Counted from the stretch's first letter, positions 27,203 to 36,354 are shown. The stretch is 64,000 nt of DNA from Ornithinibacillus sp. 4-3 (GCF_040958695.1 NZ_CP162599.1:964001-1028000); one strand, 5' to 3'. Notes: generated from the sequence alone by a model not told the origin. Made by a program: numbers and translations.

Positions 27203-28084
27203 ATATGGGTTCACATGCACAAGCACATCTTCAATGTCTGCATGTTTATTTTGTAAGGTTTGTTTTACCTTCCTAGCGATAGCATGTCCCTCTTCAACCG
27301 TTATATATGGATCGACACTAATTTTAACATCAATCACGACATATCGACCATGTGTACGAGCAAGTAATTGATCGATTTTTTTAACGCCTTCAATATTTAA
27401 GGCAGTTTCTTTAAATGTTTGAGTAGCATCTGGTTCTAGTACCTTTTCCATCATAATTACGGAGGATTCCTTGGCTAAGTCAACACCGACTTTGATTACA
27501 ATAATAGAAACACCGATTCCAGCAATAGCATCACCGTAAACCAATAAAGGAATATTGAAATGTTCTCCAAGCATGGCTGCTGTAATACCTACTAACACTG
27601 CTAAGGAAGATAGGGAATCAGAGCGATGATGCCAAGCTTCACTAATGAGAGCAGCGCTATTATGTTTTTTTCCTAGATAGTATTTGTAATGAAATAACAC
27701 TTCTTTAACAAGCAATGAGATAATGATAATAATTAAAGCAAGCATGGTAGGTGCTACTGGTTGCTCCCCGAAAAATATTTTAACAGATGAAATACTTATT
27801 TCAACACCAACGACAATCAGTAGTAACGCTATGATGAAAGAAGCAATATTTTCTGCTTTCCCATGTCCATATGGATGTTCTTCATCAGGTGGCTTAGCGG
27901 CAATTTTTACTGCAAATAAAATAACTATGGAGCCGACAATATCAGATGCGGAATGAAGTGCATCAGCGAGTAACGCACGGCTTCCTGATATTAATCCACC
28001 AACAGCTTTTAAAATGGTAAGTAGTGCATTAACAATAATACCAACCCATGTAGCGACTATAATAACACGCGAAGTTTCATGCAC
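27188..28084 (-). CDS. Cation diffusion facilitator (CDF) family efflux protein
   Basis: A 298-residue membrane transporter with about six helices and a cytoplasmic C-terminal metal-sensing domain. The transport-site pattern in helix 2 is DALHSASD and in helix 5 is HHRSDSLSS. The HPYGHGKAE loop is also typical. It exports a divalent cation (Mn, Fe, Zn or similar) by proton antiport; sequence does not fix the metal, though the B. subtilis manganese exporters are of this type. The GTG start has AGGTGAG upstream. It is unrelated to its neighbours. Confidence 0.9.
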   Translation of the reverse strand: MHETSRVIIVATWVGIIVNALLTILKAVGGLISGSRALLADALHSASDIVGSIVILFAVKIAAKPPDEEHPYGHGKAENIASFIIALLLIVVGVEISISSVKIFFGEQPVAPTMLALIIIIISLLVKEVLFHYKYYLGKKHNSAALISEAWHHRSDSLSSLAVLVGITAAMLGEHFNIPLLVYGDAIAGIGVSIIVIKVGVDLAKESSVIMMEKVLEPDATQTFKETALNIEGVKKIDQLLARTHGRYVVIDVKISVDPYITVEEGHAIARKVKQTLQNKHADIEDVLVHVNPYNKDS

Positions 28085-28312
28085 GTAACGCTCACCTCAA
28101 TTCATTTAAATGAATATGTAAAAGTATATCATTCTCAATTAGGATGATCTAATTAAGAATGCGGTTTTACCATTATAAAGTATTTTGGAATATTACTCCA
28201 ATCTTAAATCAAAATATATAAATATTTTATGAAGGAATTTTCGCAAAACTAGTCGAAAATGTTACAATATATACTAGAAAACAATATAGATAAAAGAGAA
28301 AGGATCTTACAA

Positions 28313-29332
28313 ATGAATTATACAAAGCCAATTCAAGTATACCGTGGTGAATTTGTAGAAAGCACACATGATGTCCATGTTGCAGTGGTTCATGCAAATG
28401 GAGATCTTATTGCGTACTATGGAAATCCATTTCGTCAAACCTTTGCTCGATCATCAATGAAGCCTTTTCAAGTTATTTCAGTCGTAGAATCAGGAGCTAT
28501 TGAAAAGTACCAAATTGAGGACAGAGAGCTTTCCTTGTTCTGTGCAAGCCATAGTGCAGAGCCTTATCATCGTGAAGCAGTGTCAAACATTCTGAAAAAG
28601 ATTCAATTGGAAGTAGATCATCTACAATGTGGTACACATGTGCCAATGGATTTTGAAAGTTATAAACAGTTGATAAGAGAAGGTCGTGAATTAACTCCAT
28701 TATACAGTAACTGCTCAGGTAAACATTCAGGTATGCTTACTGCATGTGTGATGCAGGGATTTGATGTGGAATCTTATCGTGAAGTATCTCATCCTTATCA
28801 ACAACAAATTATTGACAATATTGCTAATATCACTGGATATGCACGAGATAAAATTAAAACATCTGTAGATGGCTGTGGAGTACCTGTACATAGATTACCT
28901 TTATATTATACTGCATTAGGCTTTGCTCGGTTAGCAGCTCCAGAACATTGGGAACAAGGAAGTGAGCAACGTAAAGATTCTTTACGTCGTGTGCGTGATG
29001 CCATGACCACACATCCAGAAATGGTAGCAGGAACAAAACGTTATGATACAGATTTAATGACTGCATTTAAAGGAAGAATTGTATCTAAAAGTGGTGCAGA
29101 AGGGGTGCATTGCTACGGAGATCGTGAGACAGGCATTGGTGTAATTGTAAAAGTAGAGGATGGACAAGGCAGAGCTTCAAGCGTTGCATCTATGGAAGTA
29201 CTTCAACAATTACAAATTGGGAATCCTACCATTTGGGAGCAATTAAAAGATTATCATCATGCACCAGTTCTAAATGCAAGAGATGAAGCTATTGGTAAAG
29301 TTGTTCCAAACTTTAAGTTAAAACGACTTTAA
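28313..29332 (+). CDS. Asparaginase (PF06089, Rhizobium type II-like)
   Basis: A 339-residue enzyme of the asparaginase family that is unrelated to the E. coli-type enzymes. RSSMKPFQ near residue 42 holds an S-x-x-K motif, HSAEPYHREA, QCGTHVP and YSNCSGKHSGML follow, then VDGCGVPVHRLP. It would convert asparagine to aspartate plus ammonia. The ATG at 28313 is chosen since GAAAGGA lies 9 bases upstream, whereas the further open frame upstream has none. It stands alone, upstream of carbamate kinase. Confidence 0.85.
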   Translation: MNYTKPIQVYRGEFVESTHDVHVAVVHANGDLIAYYGNPFRQTFARSSMKPFQVISVVESGAIEKYQIEDRELSLFCASHSAEPYHREAVSNILKKIQLEVDHLQCGTHVPMDFESYKQLIREGRELTPLYSNCSGKHSGMLTACVMQGFDVESYREVSHPYQQQIIDNIANITGYARDKIKTSVDGCGVPVHRLPLYYTALGFARLAAPEHWEQGSEQRKDSLRRVRDAMTTHPEMVAGTKRYDTDLMTAFKGRIVSKSGAEGVHCYGDRETGIGVIVKVEDGQGRASSVASMEVLQQLQIGNPTIWEQLKDYHHAPVLNARDEAIGKVVPNFKLKRL

Positions 29333-29381
29333 TCAATTTTTATGTTAATTTTTCGGAAAATCGAATTATCTAAAAATATTA

Positions 29382-29410
29382 TTGACAGTGATAGAAGAGA
29401 AGCATATAAT
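29382..29410 (+). promoter_or_regulatory. Consensus sigma-A promoter of carbamate kinase
   Basis: TTGACA (29382-29387), a 17-base spacer and TATAAT (29405-29410): a perfect match to the vegetative consensus. Transcription should start near 29417, which rules out start codons in that area and supports ATG 29468. Confidence 0.92.
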
Positions 29411-29467
29411 TAGTCCTTGAAAAAATGCTGTGAAGAAAATTCGCGATTAGTGGAGAGTGAGTTACTT

Positions 29468-30406
29468 ATGCCAGAAAAAGTAGTTATTGCATTAGGTGGA
29501 AACGCCATTTTACAACCAGGTCAGGAAGGTTCTTTTGAAAACCAATTAGAGAATGTGCGCATAAGTACAGAAATCATTTCTCGAATCATTAAAAACGGAC
29601 ATCAAGTTATTATTACACATGGAAATGGTCCGCAAGTTGGAAATATTTTAAGACAAAATGAAGAAGCGAAGCATGTTGTTCCACCATTCCCACTTGATGT
29701 TTGTAGTGCAGAGTCACAGGGATTTATCGGTTATATGCTTGACCAATCCTTGAAAAATTCTTTACATAAGTTAAAGCTTGATAAGCAAGTAGTTAGTTTA
29801 TTAACACAAACAGAAGTGTCAAAAAACGATCAGGCATTCCAAAACCCTACTAAGCCAATCGGGTTGTTTTATTCGGAAGAGGAAGCGAAGCAATTAGCAG
29901 ATGAAAAGGGTTGGGATGTTAAAGAAGATGCAGGAAGAGGCTGGCGTCGAGTAGTCGCTTCACCAAAGCCGCAGTCAATTATTGGCTCAGAAACTATTAA
30001 AATGTTAGTAGATACAGGAGCGATTGTTATTGCCTCTGGTGGTGGAGGTATTCCAGTTATTCGTGATGAGCAAGGTGCGATTATTGGTGTGGAAGCAGTG
30101 ATTGATAAAGATAGTAGTGCATTTAAGCTTGCAGAAGAAGTAAATGCAGATATGTTAATGATTTTAACAGATGTACCGAATGCTTATATTCACTATGGCA
30201 AACCAGAGCAAAAGAAATTAGAAAAACTATCTTTAGCAGAAGCGAAAAACTATGTTGAAGAAGGGCATTTTTCGGCAGGAAGTATGGAGCCTAAAATGCG
30301 TTCAGCAATTGCTTTTGCTGAAAAAGGTGGTAAAGCAGTTATTTGTTCATTAGATCAAGCCGATTTAGCAATTGAAGGTAAAGCAGGAACAATGATTATT
30401 AAATAA
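29468..30406 (+). CDS. arcC: Carbamate kinase
   Basis: A 312-residue amino-acid-kinase-family enzyme that transfers phosphate from carbamoyl phosphate to ADP. The N-terminus VIALGGNAI, the HGNGPQVGN motif near residue 50, GGGGIPV near residue 195 and GSMEPKMRSA near residue 270 are family signatures; length is standard. The frame is open from 29417, but that is the predicted transcription start, and GGAGAGTGAG precedes ATG 29468. No arginine deiminase or carbamoyltransferase gene is beside it, so its carbamoyl phosphate must come from elsewhere. It has its own strong promoter and terminator. Confidence 0.94.
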   Translation: MPEKVVIALGGNAILQPGQEGSFENQLENVRISTEIISRIIKNGHQVIITHGNGPQVGNILRQNEEAKHVVPPFPLDVCSAESQGFIGYMLDQSLKNSLHKLKLDKQVVSLLTQTEVSKNDQAFQNPTKPIGLFYSEEEAKQLADEKGWDVKEDAGRGWRRVVASPKPQSIIGSETIKMLVDTGAIVIASGGGGIPVIRDEQGAIIGVEAVIDKDSSAFKLAEEVNADMLMILTDVPNAYIHYGKPEQKKLEKLSLAEAKNYVEEGHFSAGSMEPKMRSAIAFAEKGGKAVICSLDQADLAIEGKAGTMIIK

Positions 30407-30430
30407 AAAAGTATCTAGCTTTGTTTAAAG

Positions 30431-30484
30431 CGGGTTGTCAGATAGAATGTAGATGAAGCATTATCTGAAGCCCGTTTTTATCTT
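30431..30484 (+). terminator. Rho-independent terminator after arcC
   Basis: CGGG plus TCAGATA (30431-30444) pair with TATCTGA plus CCCG (30462-30474), followed by TTTTTATCTTT. Confidence 0.75.
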
Positions 30485-30621
30485 TGTCTAACATCTTCTA
30501 GGTGATAAAATTTTGAAAATAGACTTTAATAGATGTCACAGAATTTAATGGACTATAGGAAGCATGTTCACATATAGATCTAGATTTTTTTGCATCAAGA
30601 ACAACTTAGGAGGATATCATC

Positions 30622-31938
30622 GTGAAAGAATTATGGAAATCCAATAATTGGATTGCAGGCTTGCAATGGCTTTTCTTTATTTTTACAAATATTGTCGTTA
30701 TTCCAATCACAGTTGGAGCGGCTTATCAATTACCACCAGAAAAGATAGTTTCTTTATTGCAGCTTTCCTTTATTGTAACAGGACTTGCATGTGTCTTGCA
30801 GGCGCTACTTGGTCATCGTCGAGCATTGATGGAAGGGCAGTCAGGTTTATGGTGGGGTGTATTTTTAACCTTAGTAAATATGTCTGCTGCTCAAGGAATT
30901 CCACTTGAAGAATTAGGAGGAAGCTTGGCAGTCGGGATTATTATTTCAGGTGCGATTACCTTAATTATTGGTTTGAGCGGCTTTGGTCCAAAGCTTGCGA
31001 AATTATTTAATCCAGCAGTGATGGGTGTATTTATCTTTTTACTAGGCGTGCAATTAGTAGGCATCTTTTTAAAAGGAATGCTAGGAATCCCTTTTGGAAC
31101 AGTAGAAGAGGGTGCAGGAATTCATTTAACTTATTCTTTATTATCTATTGGAATTGTTATCTTAGTTATTCTTATTAATTTAAAGGCACCTATCCAGCTT
31201 AGACGTTATGGATTATTAATCGGAATTATTGTAGGATGGGTAGCATTTTCTCTTATTTTCCAACCTGCTTCGGAGCAAAGACAAACATCCTTTGTCGTAG
31301 AATTTTTTCCACTGGGCAAGCCAGCATTAAATGTTGGGGTCATCTTGACAGCAATATTTGCAGGACTTCTCAATTTAGCAAATACATTTGGCGCATTAAA
31401 AGGGTCAGAAGCATTGTATGATGAAAAAACTTCTAAAGCTCAATATCGTGGATGCTTTACCATTACAGGTATAGTAAATATGGTTTCTGGTGTTTTTGGA
31501 CTTGTACCTTATGCACCGTATGTTTCTTCCATTGGATTTTTAATTCAGTCTAATATATTACAGCGTTTACCGTTTATTCTAGGGGGATTAATGTTTATGG
31601 TAATGGGACTTGTTCCATCCATTGGTGCATTTTTCTCAAAGCTTCCATTAAGCATAGGGAGTGCGGTATTATTTGTAGCTTATTTATTATTATTTCAGTC
31701 GGCATGGAGCTTTTTTAGTCAGGTTAAGTTTAATATGATGAATGCTTATCGTGTTGCTATTCCTTTATTTGTAGGAATAACGATTATGACAATGCCTGCT
31801 ACATATTTTGACTCTATTCCAATGGTTATTCGACCATTACTAAGCAGTGGATTACTAGTAGGGATTTTATTAGCTGTTATTTTGGAAAACACATTAAATT
31901 GGGATCGTATCGGTTTGCAAAAAGAAAATAGAGCATAA
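30622..31938 (+). CDS. NCS2/NAT family purine or pyrimidine permease
   Basis: A 438-residue membrane protein of the nucleobase-cation symporter 2 group, with about 12-14 helices. Family regions include EGQSGLWWG near residue 72, FNPAVMGVFIFLLGVQL near residue 132 and NLANTFGALKGSEAL near residue 250. It would import xanthine, uracil, urate or a related base; the specificity is not evident. The GTG start has GGAGGATATC upstream. It follows arcC after a terminator and a 135-base gap. Confidence 0.85.
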   Translation: MKELWKSNNWIAGLQWLFFIFTNIVVIPITVGAAYQLPPEKIVSLLQLSFIVTGLACVLQALLGHRRALMEGQSGLWWGVFLTLVNMSAAQGIPLEELGGSLAVGIIISGAITLIIGLSGFGPKLAKLFNPAVMGVFIFLLGVQLVGIFLKGMLGIPFGTVEEGAGIHLTYSLLSIGIVILVILINLKAPIQLRRYGLLIGIIVGWVAFSLIFQPASEQRQTSFVVEFFPLGKPALNVGVILTAIFAGLLNLANTFGALKGSEALYDEKTSKAQYRGCFTITGIVNMVSGVFGLVPYAPYVSSIGFLIQSNILQRLPFILGGLMFMVMGLVPSIGAFFSKLPLSIGSAVLFVAYLLLFQSAWSFFSQVKFNMMNAYRVAIPLFVGITIMTMPATYFDSIPMVIRPLLSSGLLVGILLAVILENTLNWDRIGLQKENRA

Positions 31939-31991
31939 AAAAAGTCTGGTTCTCCTCAAAACTTAACTTTTGAGAGTCCCAGACTTTTTTT
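31937..31991 (+). terminator. Bidirectional terminator
   Basis: AAAAAAAGTCTGG (from 31937) pairs with CCAGACTTTTTTT (to 31991), with an inner CTCAAAA / TTTTGAG stem. It serves the permease on the plus strand and the symporter on the minus strand. Confidence 0.9.
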
Positions 31992-31999
31992 ATGAGCGG

Positions 32000-33202
32000 T
32001 TAGGCGGCTACGTCTTTTCGTTTTCTCTCTGATTCTTCAACAAATACTGCTGCAGAAGCATCTCCAACAATGTTGACAGATGTCCGCATCATATCAAGAA
32101 TTCGATCAATTCCTGCAACAAGTGCGATTCCTTCTAATGGTAAGTTTACTGCAGCTAGTACCATTGTTAACATAACTAAGCCTGCCCCTGGAACACCAGC
32201 AGCACCAATAGAAGCAAGTGTTGCAACAATCATGACAGTCATCAATTGACTGAATGTTAATGAAGTACCAAAATATTGAGCAATAAACATAACGGCAATA
32301 CCTTGATAAATAGCTGTTCCATCCATATTAATTGTTGCACCTAATGGAAGTACAAAGCTACTAGTAGTTTTAGAAACACCTAAGTTTTCTTGGGTATTTT
32401 TCATTGTCACTGGTAGTGTACCAGAACTACTACATGTACTAAAAGCAACGGCAGCAGCAGGTAAAATACCTTTGAAGAAACGAATTGGTGACATTTTTCC
32501 GAGTACTTTAACCGCTGTTCCATAAATAAAGATAAGGTGAACAAGACATGCTACTAACATAGCTAAAATAATCTTCATTAATGGCATAATAACAGCTAAT
32601 CCATATTCCCCAACAACAGGAGCAAGAAGTCCAAAGACTCCGATTGGTACGAGAATCATAATGATACCTGTAATTTTATACATGATTTCAGCTAAGGAGT
32701 TAAAGAAACGATGTACAGGCTCTGCTTTCTTACCAACAAGTACGATCCCGATTCCAATAAAAATAGCAAAAAAGATAACTTGTAAAATATCTCCCGATGC
32801 TAAAGCTTCTACTGGGTTTGTTGGAATAATATTTAATAAAGTTTGTACAACACCTTCTGTTTCTGGTGCAGTTGTTGCTTCTTCAATCTCTGCATCTAAT
32901 CCCGAACCAGGTTGGAAGATAAAACCTGCTAATAGACCGATTGTTACAGCAATAAATGTAGTAATCAGGTAGTAGGATAATGTTTTACCGCCAAGCCTAC
33001 CGAGTACTTTAACATCTCCAGCGCTTGCAACACCTACAATGATGCTAGATAAAATTAATGGAACGATGATGAACATGATGAGTCTGAGGAATAAATCGCC
33101 TAATGGTTGAACATACTTTGCATTTTCACCAAAAATTAGACCAACAATAATTGCTAAAACAAGAGCAATTGCAATTTGCCATAGAATATTTAACTTCTTC
33201 AT
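32000..33202 (-). CDS. Proton/sodium:glutamate or dicarboxylate symporter (DAACS family)
   Basis: A 400-residue symporter of the GltP/GltT/DctA family. The serine-rich hairpin motif (TCSSSGTLPVTM), the NMDGTAIYQG motif and the late GVPGAGLVML and GIDRILDMMRTSVN segments form the substrate and ion site of this family. It imports glutamate, aspartate or C4-dicarboxylates. The ATG at 33202 has GGAGGTACC 4-8 bases upstream; an earlier ATG at 33217 lies on the ribosome site itself. No operon partners. Confidence 0.93.
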   Translation of the reverse strand: MKKLNILWQIAIALVLAIIVGLIFGENAKYVQPLGDLFLRLIMFIIVPLILSSIIVGVASAGDVKVLGRLGGKTLSYYLITTFIAVTIGLLAGFIFQPGSGLDAEIEEATTAPETEGVVQTLLNIIPTNPVEALASGDILQVIFFAIFIGIGIVLVGKKAEPVHRFFNSLAEIMYKITGIIMILVPIGVFGLLAPVVGEYGLAVIMPLMKIILAMLVACLVHLIFIYGTAVKVLGKMSPIRFFKGILPAAAVAFSTCSSSGTLPVTMKNTQENLGVSKTTSSFVLPLGATINMDGTAIYQGIAVMFIAQYFGTSLTFSQLMTVMIVATLASIGAAGVPGAGLVMLTMVLAAVNLPLEGIALVAGIDRILDMMRTSVNIVGDASAAVFVEESERKRKDVAA

Positions 33203-33431
33203 TGGTACCTCCTCCATGTTAAATTAAAATACAAGAACAAAAGAACCTCCTTTTCTCGTTTTTTGTTATAGAAAGGCCAATTTCTAGAAGTAGAATATGA
33301 GGAATGATTAAAGTGGAAAAGCCTTCCTTAATAAATATTATACAGAAAGTAAACATAAAATACAGGAAAATAGAAATAATTTAAAATAGTTAGTTTATTA
33401 TTGCGTAGAAAAGTATAAAAATTTTCACAAG

Positions 33432-33742
33432 TTGTTTTTTATTCAGAGGTAGCGCTGTCTAGCTCCGAGCGCCAAAAACTACGAGCTAACGCGAGCCGCC
33501 CTACAATAAAGAAGACTTGACGATTGGCAAGCCGTCAGGCGTAGACAGAGTCGTAGTCGCACTTATGCCCTGCGGGTGAAAGTCAACATTAGTTCTGTTT
33601 TATAAGGAAGCCCGACTAAAACCAGGCTAAAGCCTAACGTCGGATACCCCTAAAGGGGCATGCTTCCTTTATCTTGGTTTTGCCACACCAATCTCTACGT
33701 TTTTAAGCGGGCTCGACTTTCGCTTTTCGTTCTTTTTTGATA
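33432..33742 (+). repeat. Dispersed structured repeat, copy C
   Basis: Same orientation as copy A and with the same GAGCGCCAAAAACTACGAGC, GAAGACTTGACGATTGGCAA and GGGTGAAAGTCAACA blocks plus the central three-stem module at 33604-33669, but lacking the end stem. Visibly more GC-rich than the AT-rich flanks. It lies between divergently oriented genes, about 125 bases before the small membrane protein gene. Confidence 0.85.
33604..33669 (+). ncRNA. Candidate structured RNA module in repeat copy C
   Basis: Outer stem AAGGAAGC (33604-33611) / GCTTCCTT (33662-33669), fully Watson-Crick, encloses CCGAC / GTCGG with the inner hairpin AGGC-TAAA-GCCT, and the hairpin CCCC-TAAA-GGGG (33647-33658). Both inner hairpins have a TAAA loop. 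The module is nearly identical to 9776-9841. Confidence 0.45.
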
Positions 33743-33791
33743 AAATTGTGACAATATAAATTAGCAAAGAAAGTTATCAACAGGTGATTTA

Positions 33792-33820
33792 TTGACTTTC
33801 TATATACGCATATGTAGAAT
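33792..33820 (+). promoter_or_regulatory. Sigma-A-type promoter of the small membrane protein
   Basis: TTGACT (33792-33797), 17-base spacer, TAGAAT (33815-33820), 47 bases before the start codon at 33868. Confidence 0.8.
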
Positions 33821-33867
33821 GTAAATATATGAGAAATTATACTTACATAATGTTATGAGGTGATCTA

Positions 33868-34146
33868 ATGATACAAGCGGTTTTTACGATTGGAATTGTT
33901 ATGACTGTAGTATTAGTAGTTTTAGCATTCGTTCTTTCAAAAATTAATTTAAAAGGATTTACAATGTATTATCCATTCGCAGCAGTGTTCTTTGCAGGAT
34001 TAGTATTCTTACTACTTGCTATAATTCTTGAAAAAGTAGATATTTTAGGTGCTGGATTTGGCGGATGGGGACTTGCTTGCTTATTCTCTGCAGCAATTGC
34101 AATGATTATCGCAGCAATTCTAGATTCATACGCACAAAAAGCATAA
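33868..34146 (+). CDS. Small YesK-like membrane protein
   Basis: A 92-residue hydrophobic protein with three predicted helices (about residues 3-24, 31-55 and 64-86). It resembles the YesK-like family of Bacillaceae in size and in the glycine-rich loop before the third helix (GAGFGGWG). Function unknown. A good promoter, an AGGTGATCT ribosome site and a strong terminator show that it is a real, separately transcribed gene. Confidence 0.8.
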   Translation: MIQAVFTIGIVMTVVLVVLAFVLSKINLKGFTMYYPFAAVFFAGLVFLLLAIILEKVDILGAGFGGWGLACLFSAAIAMIIAAILDSYAQKA

Positions 34147-34170
34147 TTAGAAGTCTATATGAACAAAGAC

Positions 34171-34220
34171 AAACTGCACCTCCAATGGCTAGATATATCT
34201 AGCCATTGGAGGTGCAGTTT
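34171..34220 (+). terminator. Bidirectional terminator, perfect 50-bp palindrome
   Basis: A 25-base arm starting AAACTGCACCTCC is followed without spacer by its exact reverse complement, ending GGAGGTGCAGTTT and then TATTTTTAT. It separates the converging YesK-like and cvfB genes. Confidence 0.9.
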
Positions 34221-34232
34221 TATTTTTATCTA

Positions 34233-35093
34233 TTAATTTTCTTTTAAAAATGTTTGATTATCCCGTTGCTCTATTTTATCTGCTTTTAATAATGAACCTA
34301 ATGCTCGTTTGAAAGCAGATTTACTCATCTCAAATGTTCCTCGAATTTCTTCTGGATCACTTTTATCGCTAAAAGGAATTACCCCATCATTGTCAATAAT
34401 ATGCTGAAGGATCTGTTCAGCATCATCACTAATTCGCTCTTGTTTGAGTGGAAGCAAGGAGAGATTAAGGGTAGCATCATCTTTTATTTGAATGACTCGT
34501 GCCTCGATTAATTCACCTAAACGGGGTTCTTTTTTTCTTTCTGTGTGATGAATAAAACCCCGATAGCCTTCTTCTGTCATAATGGCTGTACCTTCACGAC
34601 TGGTTCGATATACACGTCCATTTACAGTTGTATTTAGTAGTTCATCGGGTGCTATTTCTCTTCTTTCCATCATTACTTTTTCAGTTGCAGGAATAGCTAA
34701 TAGTCTGCCAATATGATCTTTACTAAGTGTGACAAAAAGCTGATCGCCTACTGCGGGCCATACTTTTTCAAATAATGGTAAATCATCAATTGAAACAAGC
34801 ATTTCTTTGGCAATTCCAATCTGAACAAAAACACCTAGACGTGGCACAACCTCAACCACCTCTGCCCAGCCATATGTTCCTAGCTGAATTGTTGGAATAC
34901 TCATTGTAGCCACTGTTCGATTATTTTTGTCATGATATAGGAATACCTCGATTACCTCTCCAACTTCAGGGGTATTTGTTATTTCATTATGATGAAGTAA
35001 AATTTCCGCTTCTTCTTTTTTCAGAACATAGCCTGTTTCGATTGCACGATCCACCTTTAGGCGTTGCACAGTACCAAGTGATACAAAATCCAT
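34233..35093 (-). CDS. cvfB: CvfB-type S1-domain RNA-binding protein (YitL)
   Basis: A 286-residue cytoplasmic protein with three successive S1-like OB folds (roughly residues 1-65, 68-130 and 150-215) and a C-terminal winged-helix segment (FEMSKSAFKRALGSLLKADK), the architecture of conserved virulence factor B / YitL. It binds RNA. It is monocistronic, with an extended -10 promoter upstream and a shared terminator downstream. Confidence 0.9.
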   Translation of the reverse strand: MDFVSLGTVQRLKVDRAIETGYVLKKEEAEILLHHNEITNTPEVGEVIEVFLYHDKNNRTVATMSIPTIQLGTYGWAEVVEVVPRLGVFVQIGIAKEMLVSIDDLPLFEKVWPAVGDQLFVTLSKDHIGRLLAIPATEKVMMERREIAPDELLNTTVNGRVYRTSREGTAIMTEEGYRGFIHHTERKKEPRLGELIEARVIQIKDDATLNLSLLPLKQERISDDAEQILQHIIDNDGVIPFSDKSDPEEIRGTFEMSKSAFKRALGSLLKADKIEQRDNQTFLKEN

Positions 35094-35128
35094 ATGTATA
35101 CCTACCTTCTTCCTTATTCGTTCTTCTT

Positions 35129-35137
35129 ATTATACCA
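35129..35137 (-). promoter_or_regulatory. Extended -10 promoter of cvfB
   Basis: Read on the minus strand: TGGTATAAT, i.e. TG-n-TATAAT, about 35 bases before the cvfB start. No clear -35 box. The remaining gap to 35457 is AT-rich and shows no other feature that I can support. Confidence 0.55.
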
Positions 35138-35457
35138 ATTTGTTTCTGTAGTGTATTGTTTTTCCATGAAATGTAACCACAGATTACAAAATACGAGAGA
35201 AAATTGCTTCGGGTAAAAAAATATTGTACACAAATTCGACAAAAATATGATAGACTTATTAATGGTATTAACCTTTTCCTAACTATTTTAATCAATTAAA
35301 AATCTCAGCTTTAAAAATATTATGATTTACATAGAAAAATAATATACTTCTTGTCAAATGAAGTCTTTGGTAGATGTGGGAATATAAATAGAAATAAGAT
35401 TTCTTCCAGACAAATTTGATATACAGATGAAATTTACATAATGGAGATGCTTTTTAA

Positions 35458-36351
35458 ATGGGATTATTTTTTAGTGTAGTGCTACCAATTGTTTCTATTT
35501 TTGGATTAGGATATATTTTACAGAGGATCCGTGTACTTGATGTTAAATCTGTATCTACTGTTGCCATTTATATCTTCTTACCGGCATTAGCATTTAACTC
35601 GCTTTATAATGCGAACTTTAATAAAGGATTTACAATTGTTATTATATTTGCTTTTAGTTTACTCTTTTGTATGATTGTCTTGAATAAGATTTTGGCGAAA
35701 ATATTCAAATGGCCACAATCTGTAGAAAGTGCTTCAATATTAACAACAGCGTTTATGAATGGCGGGAATTATGGAGTTCCCGTGATTATTTTTGTTTTAC
35801 CAGAAGCAGCAGTTGCTTATGGTGTGTTTTTTATGGTTTTACAACAAATTATTATGAACTCTTTCGGTGTATATTATGCTTCTCGTAGTCGAAGTGGGGC
35901 ATTAAAAGCTGTGAAAACAGTCTTTAAAATGCCTGCTACATATGCGGTCATCCTAGCATTTCTTTGCCAAGGACTTACACTAGAGGTACCAGCATCGATT
36001 CTTTCTGTATTGGAAATGTTAGGTGCTGCAACGATTCCAATTATGATGGTTAACTTAGGAATGCAGCTCGCATCTATCACATCACTTAAATTTAATTGGC
36101 AGGTCATTACATCAGCTACAATTATCAGAATGGTTATTTCTCCATTACTTGCACTTGGATTTGTTGCCTTATTAGATGTTGAACCGATGATTGCATCTGT
36201 TATTATTATTGTTGCTTCTATGCCAAGCGCAGCGACAACAACCTTGCTTGCATTGGAATTTGATACAGAACCCGATCTCGTTTCAAGTATAACCTTAGTT
36301 ACAACTTTAATAAGTGTGGTTTCTCTGACCGTATTGTTAAATTTTATATAG
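35458..36351 (+). CDS. AEC-family transporter (auxin efflux carrier-like)
   Basis: A 297-residue membrane protein with about ten helices in two inverted repeats. The conserved AFMNGGNYGVPV segment near residue 98 and TTTLLALEFD near residue 260 are typical of bacterial AEC permeases, which carry malonate, malate or other small organic acids. GGAGATG precedes the ATG. Substrate unknown; no operon neighbours. Confidence 0.88.
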   Translation: MGLFFSVVLPIVSIFGLGYILQRIRVLDVKSVSTVAIYIFLPALAFNSLYNANFNKGFTIVIIFAFSLLFCMIVLNKILAKIFKWPQSVESASILTTAFMNGGNYGVPVIIFVLPEAAVAYGVFFMVLQQIIMNSFGVYYASRSRSGALKAVKTVFKMPATYAVILAFLCQGLTLEVPASILSVLEMLGAATIPIMMVNLGMQLASITSLKFNWQVITSATIIRMVISPLLALGFVALLDVEPMIASVIIIVASMPSAATTTLLALEFDTEPDLVSSITLVTTLISVVSLTVLLNFI

Positions 36352-36354
36352 TAT

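Noticed and set aside
29417..29467. Upstream TTG start for carbamate kinase
   Set aside because: It coincides with the predicted transcription start of the consensus promoter, and the protein family begins at the later ATG.
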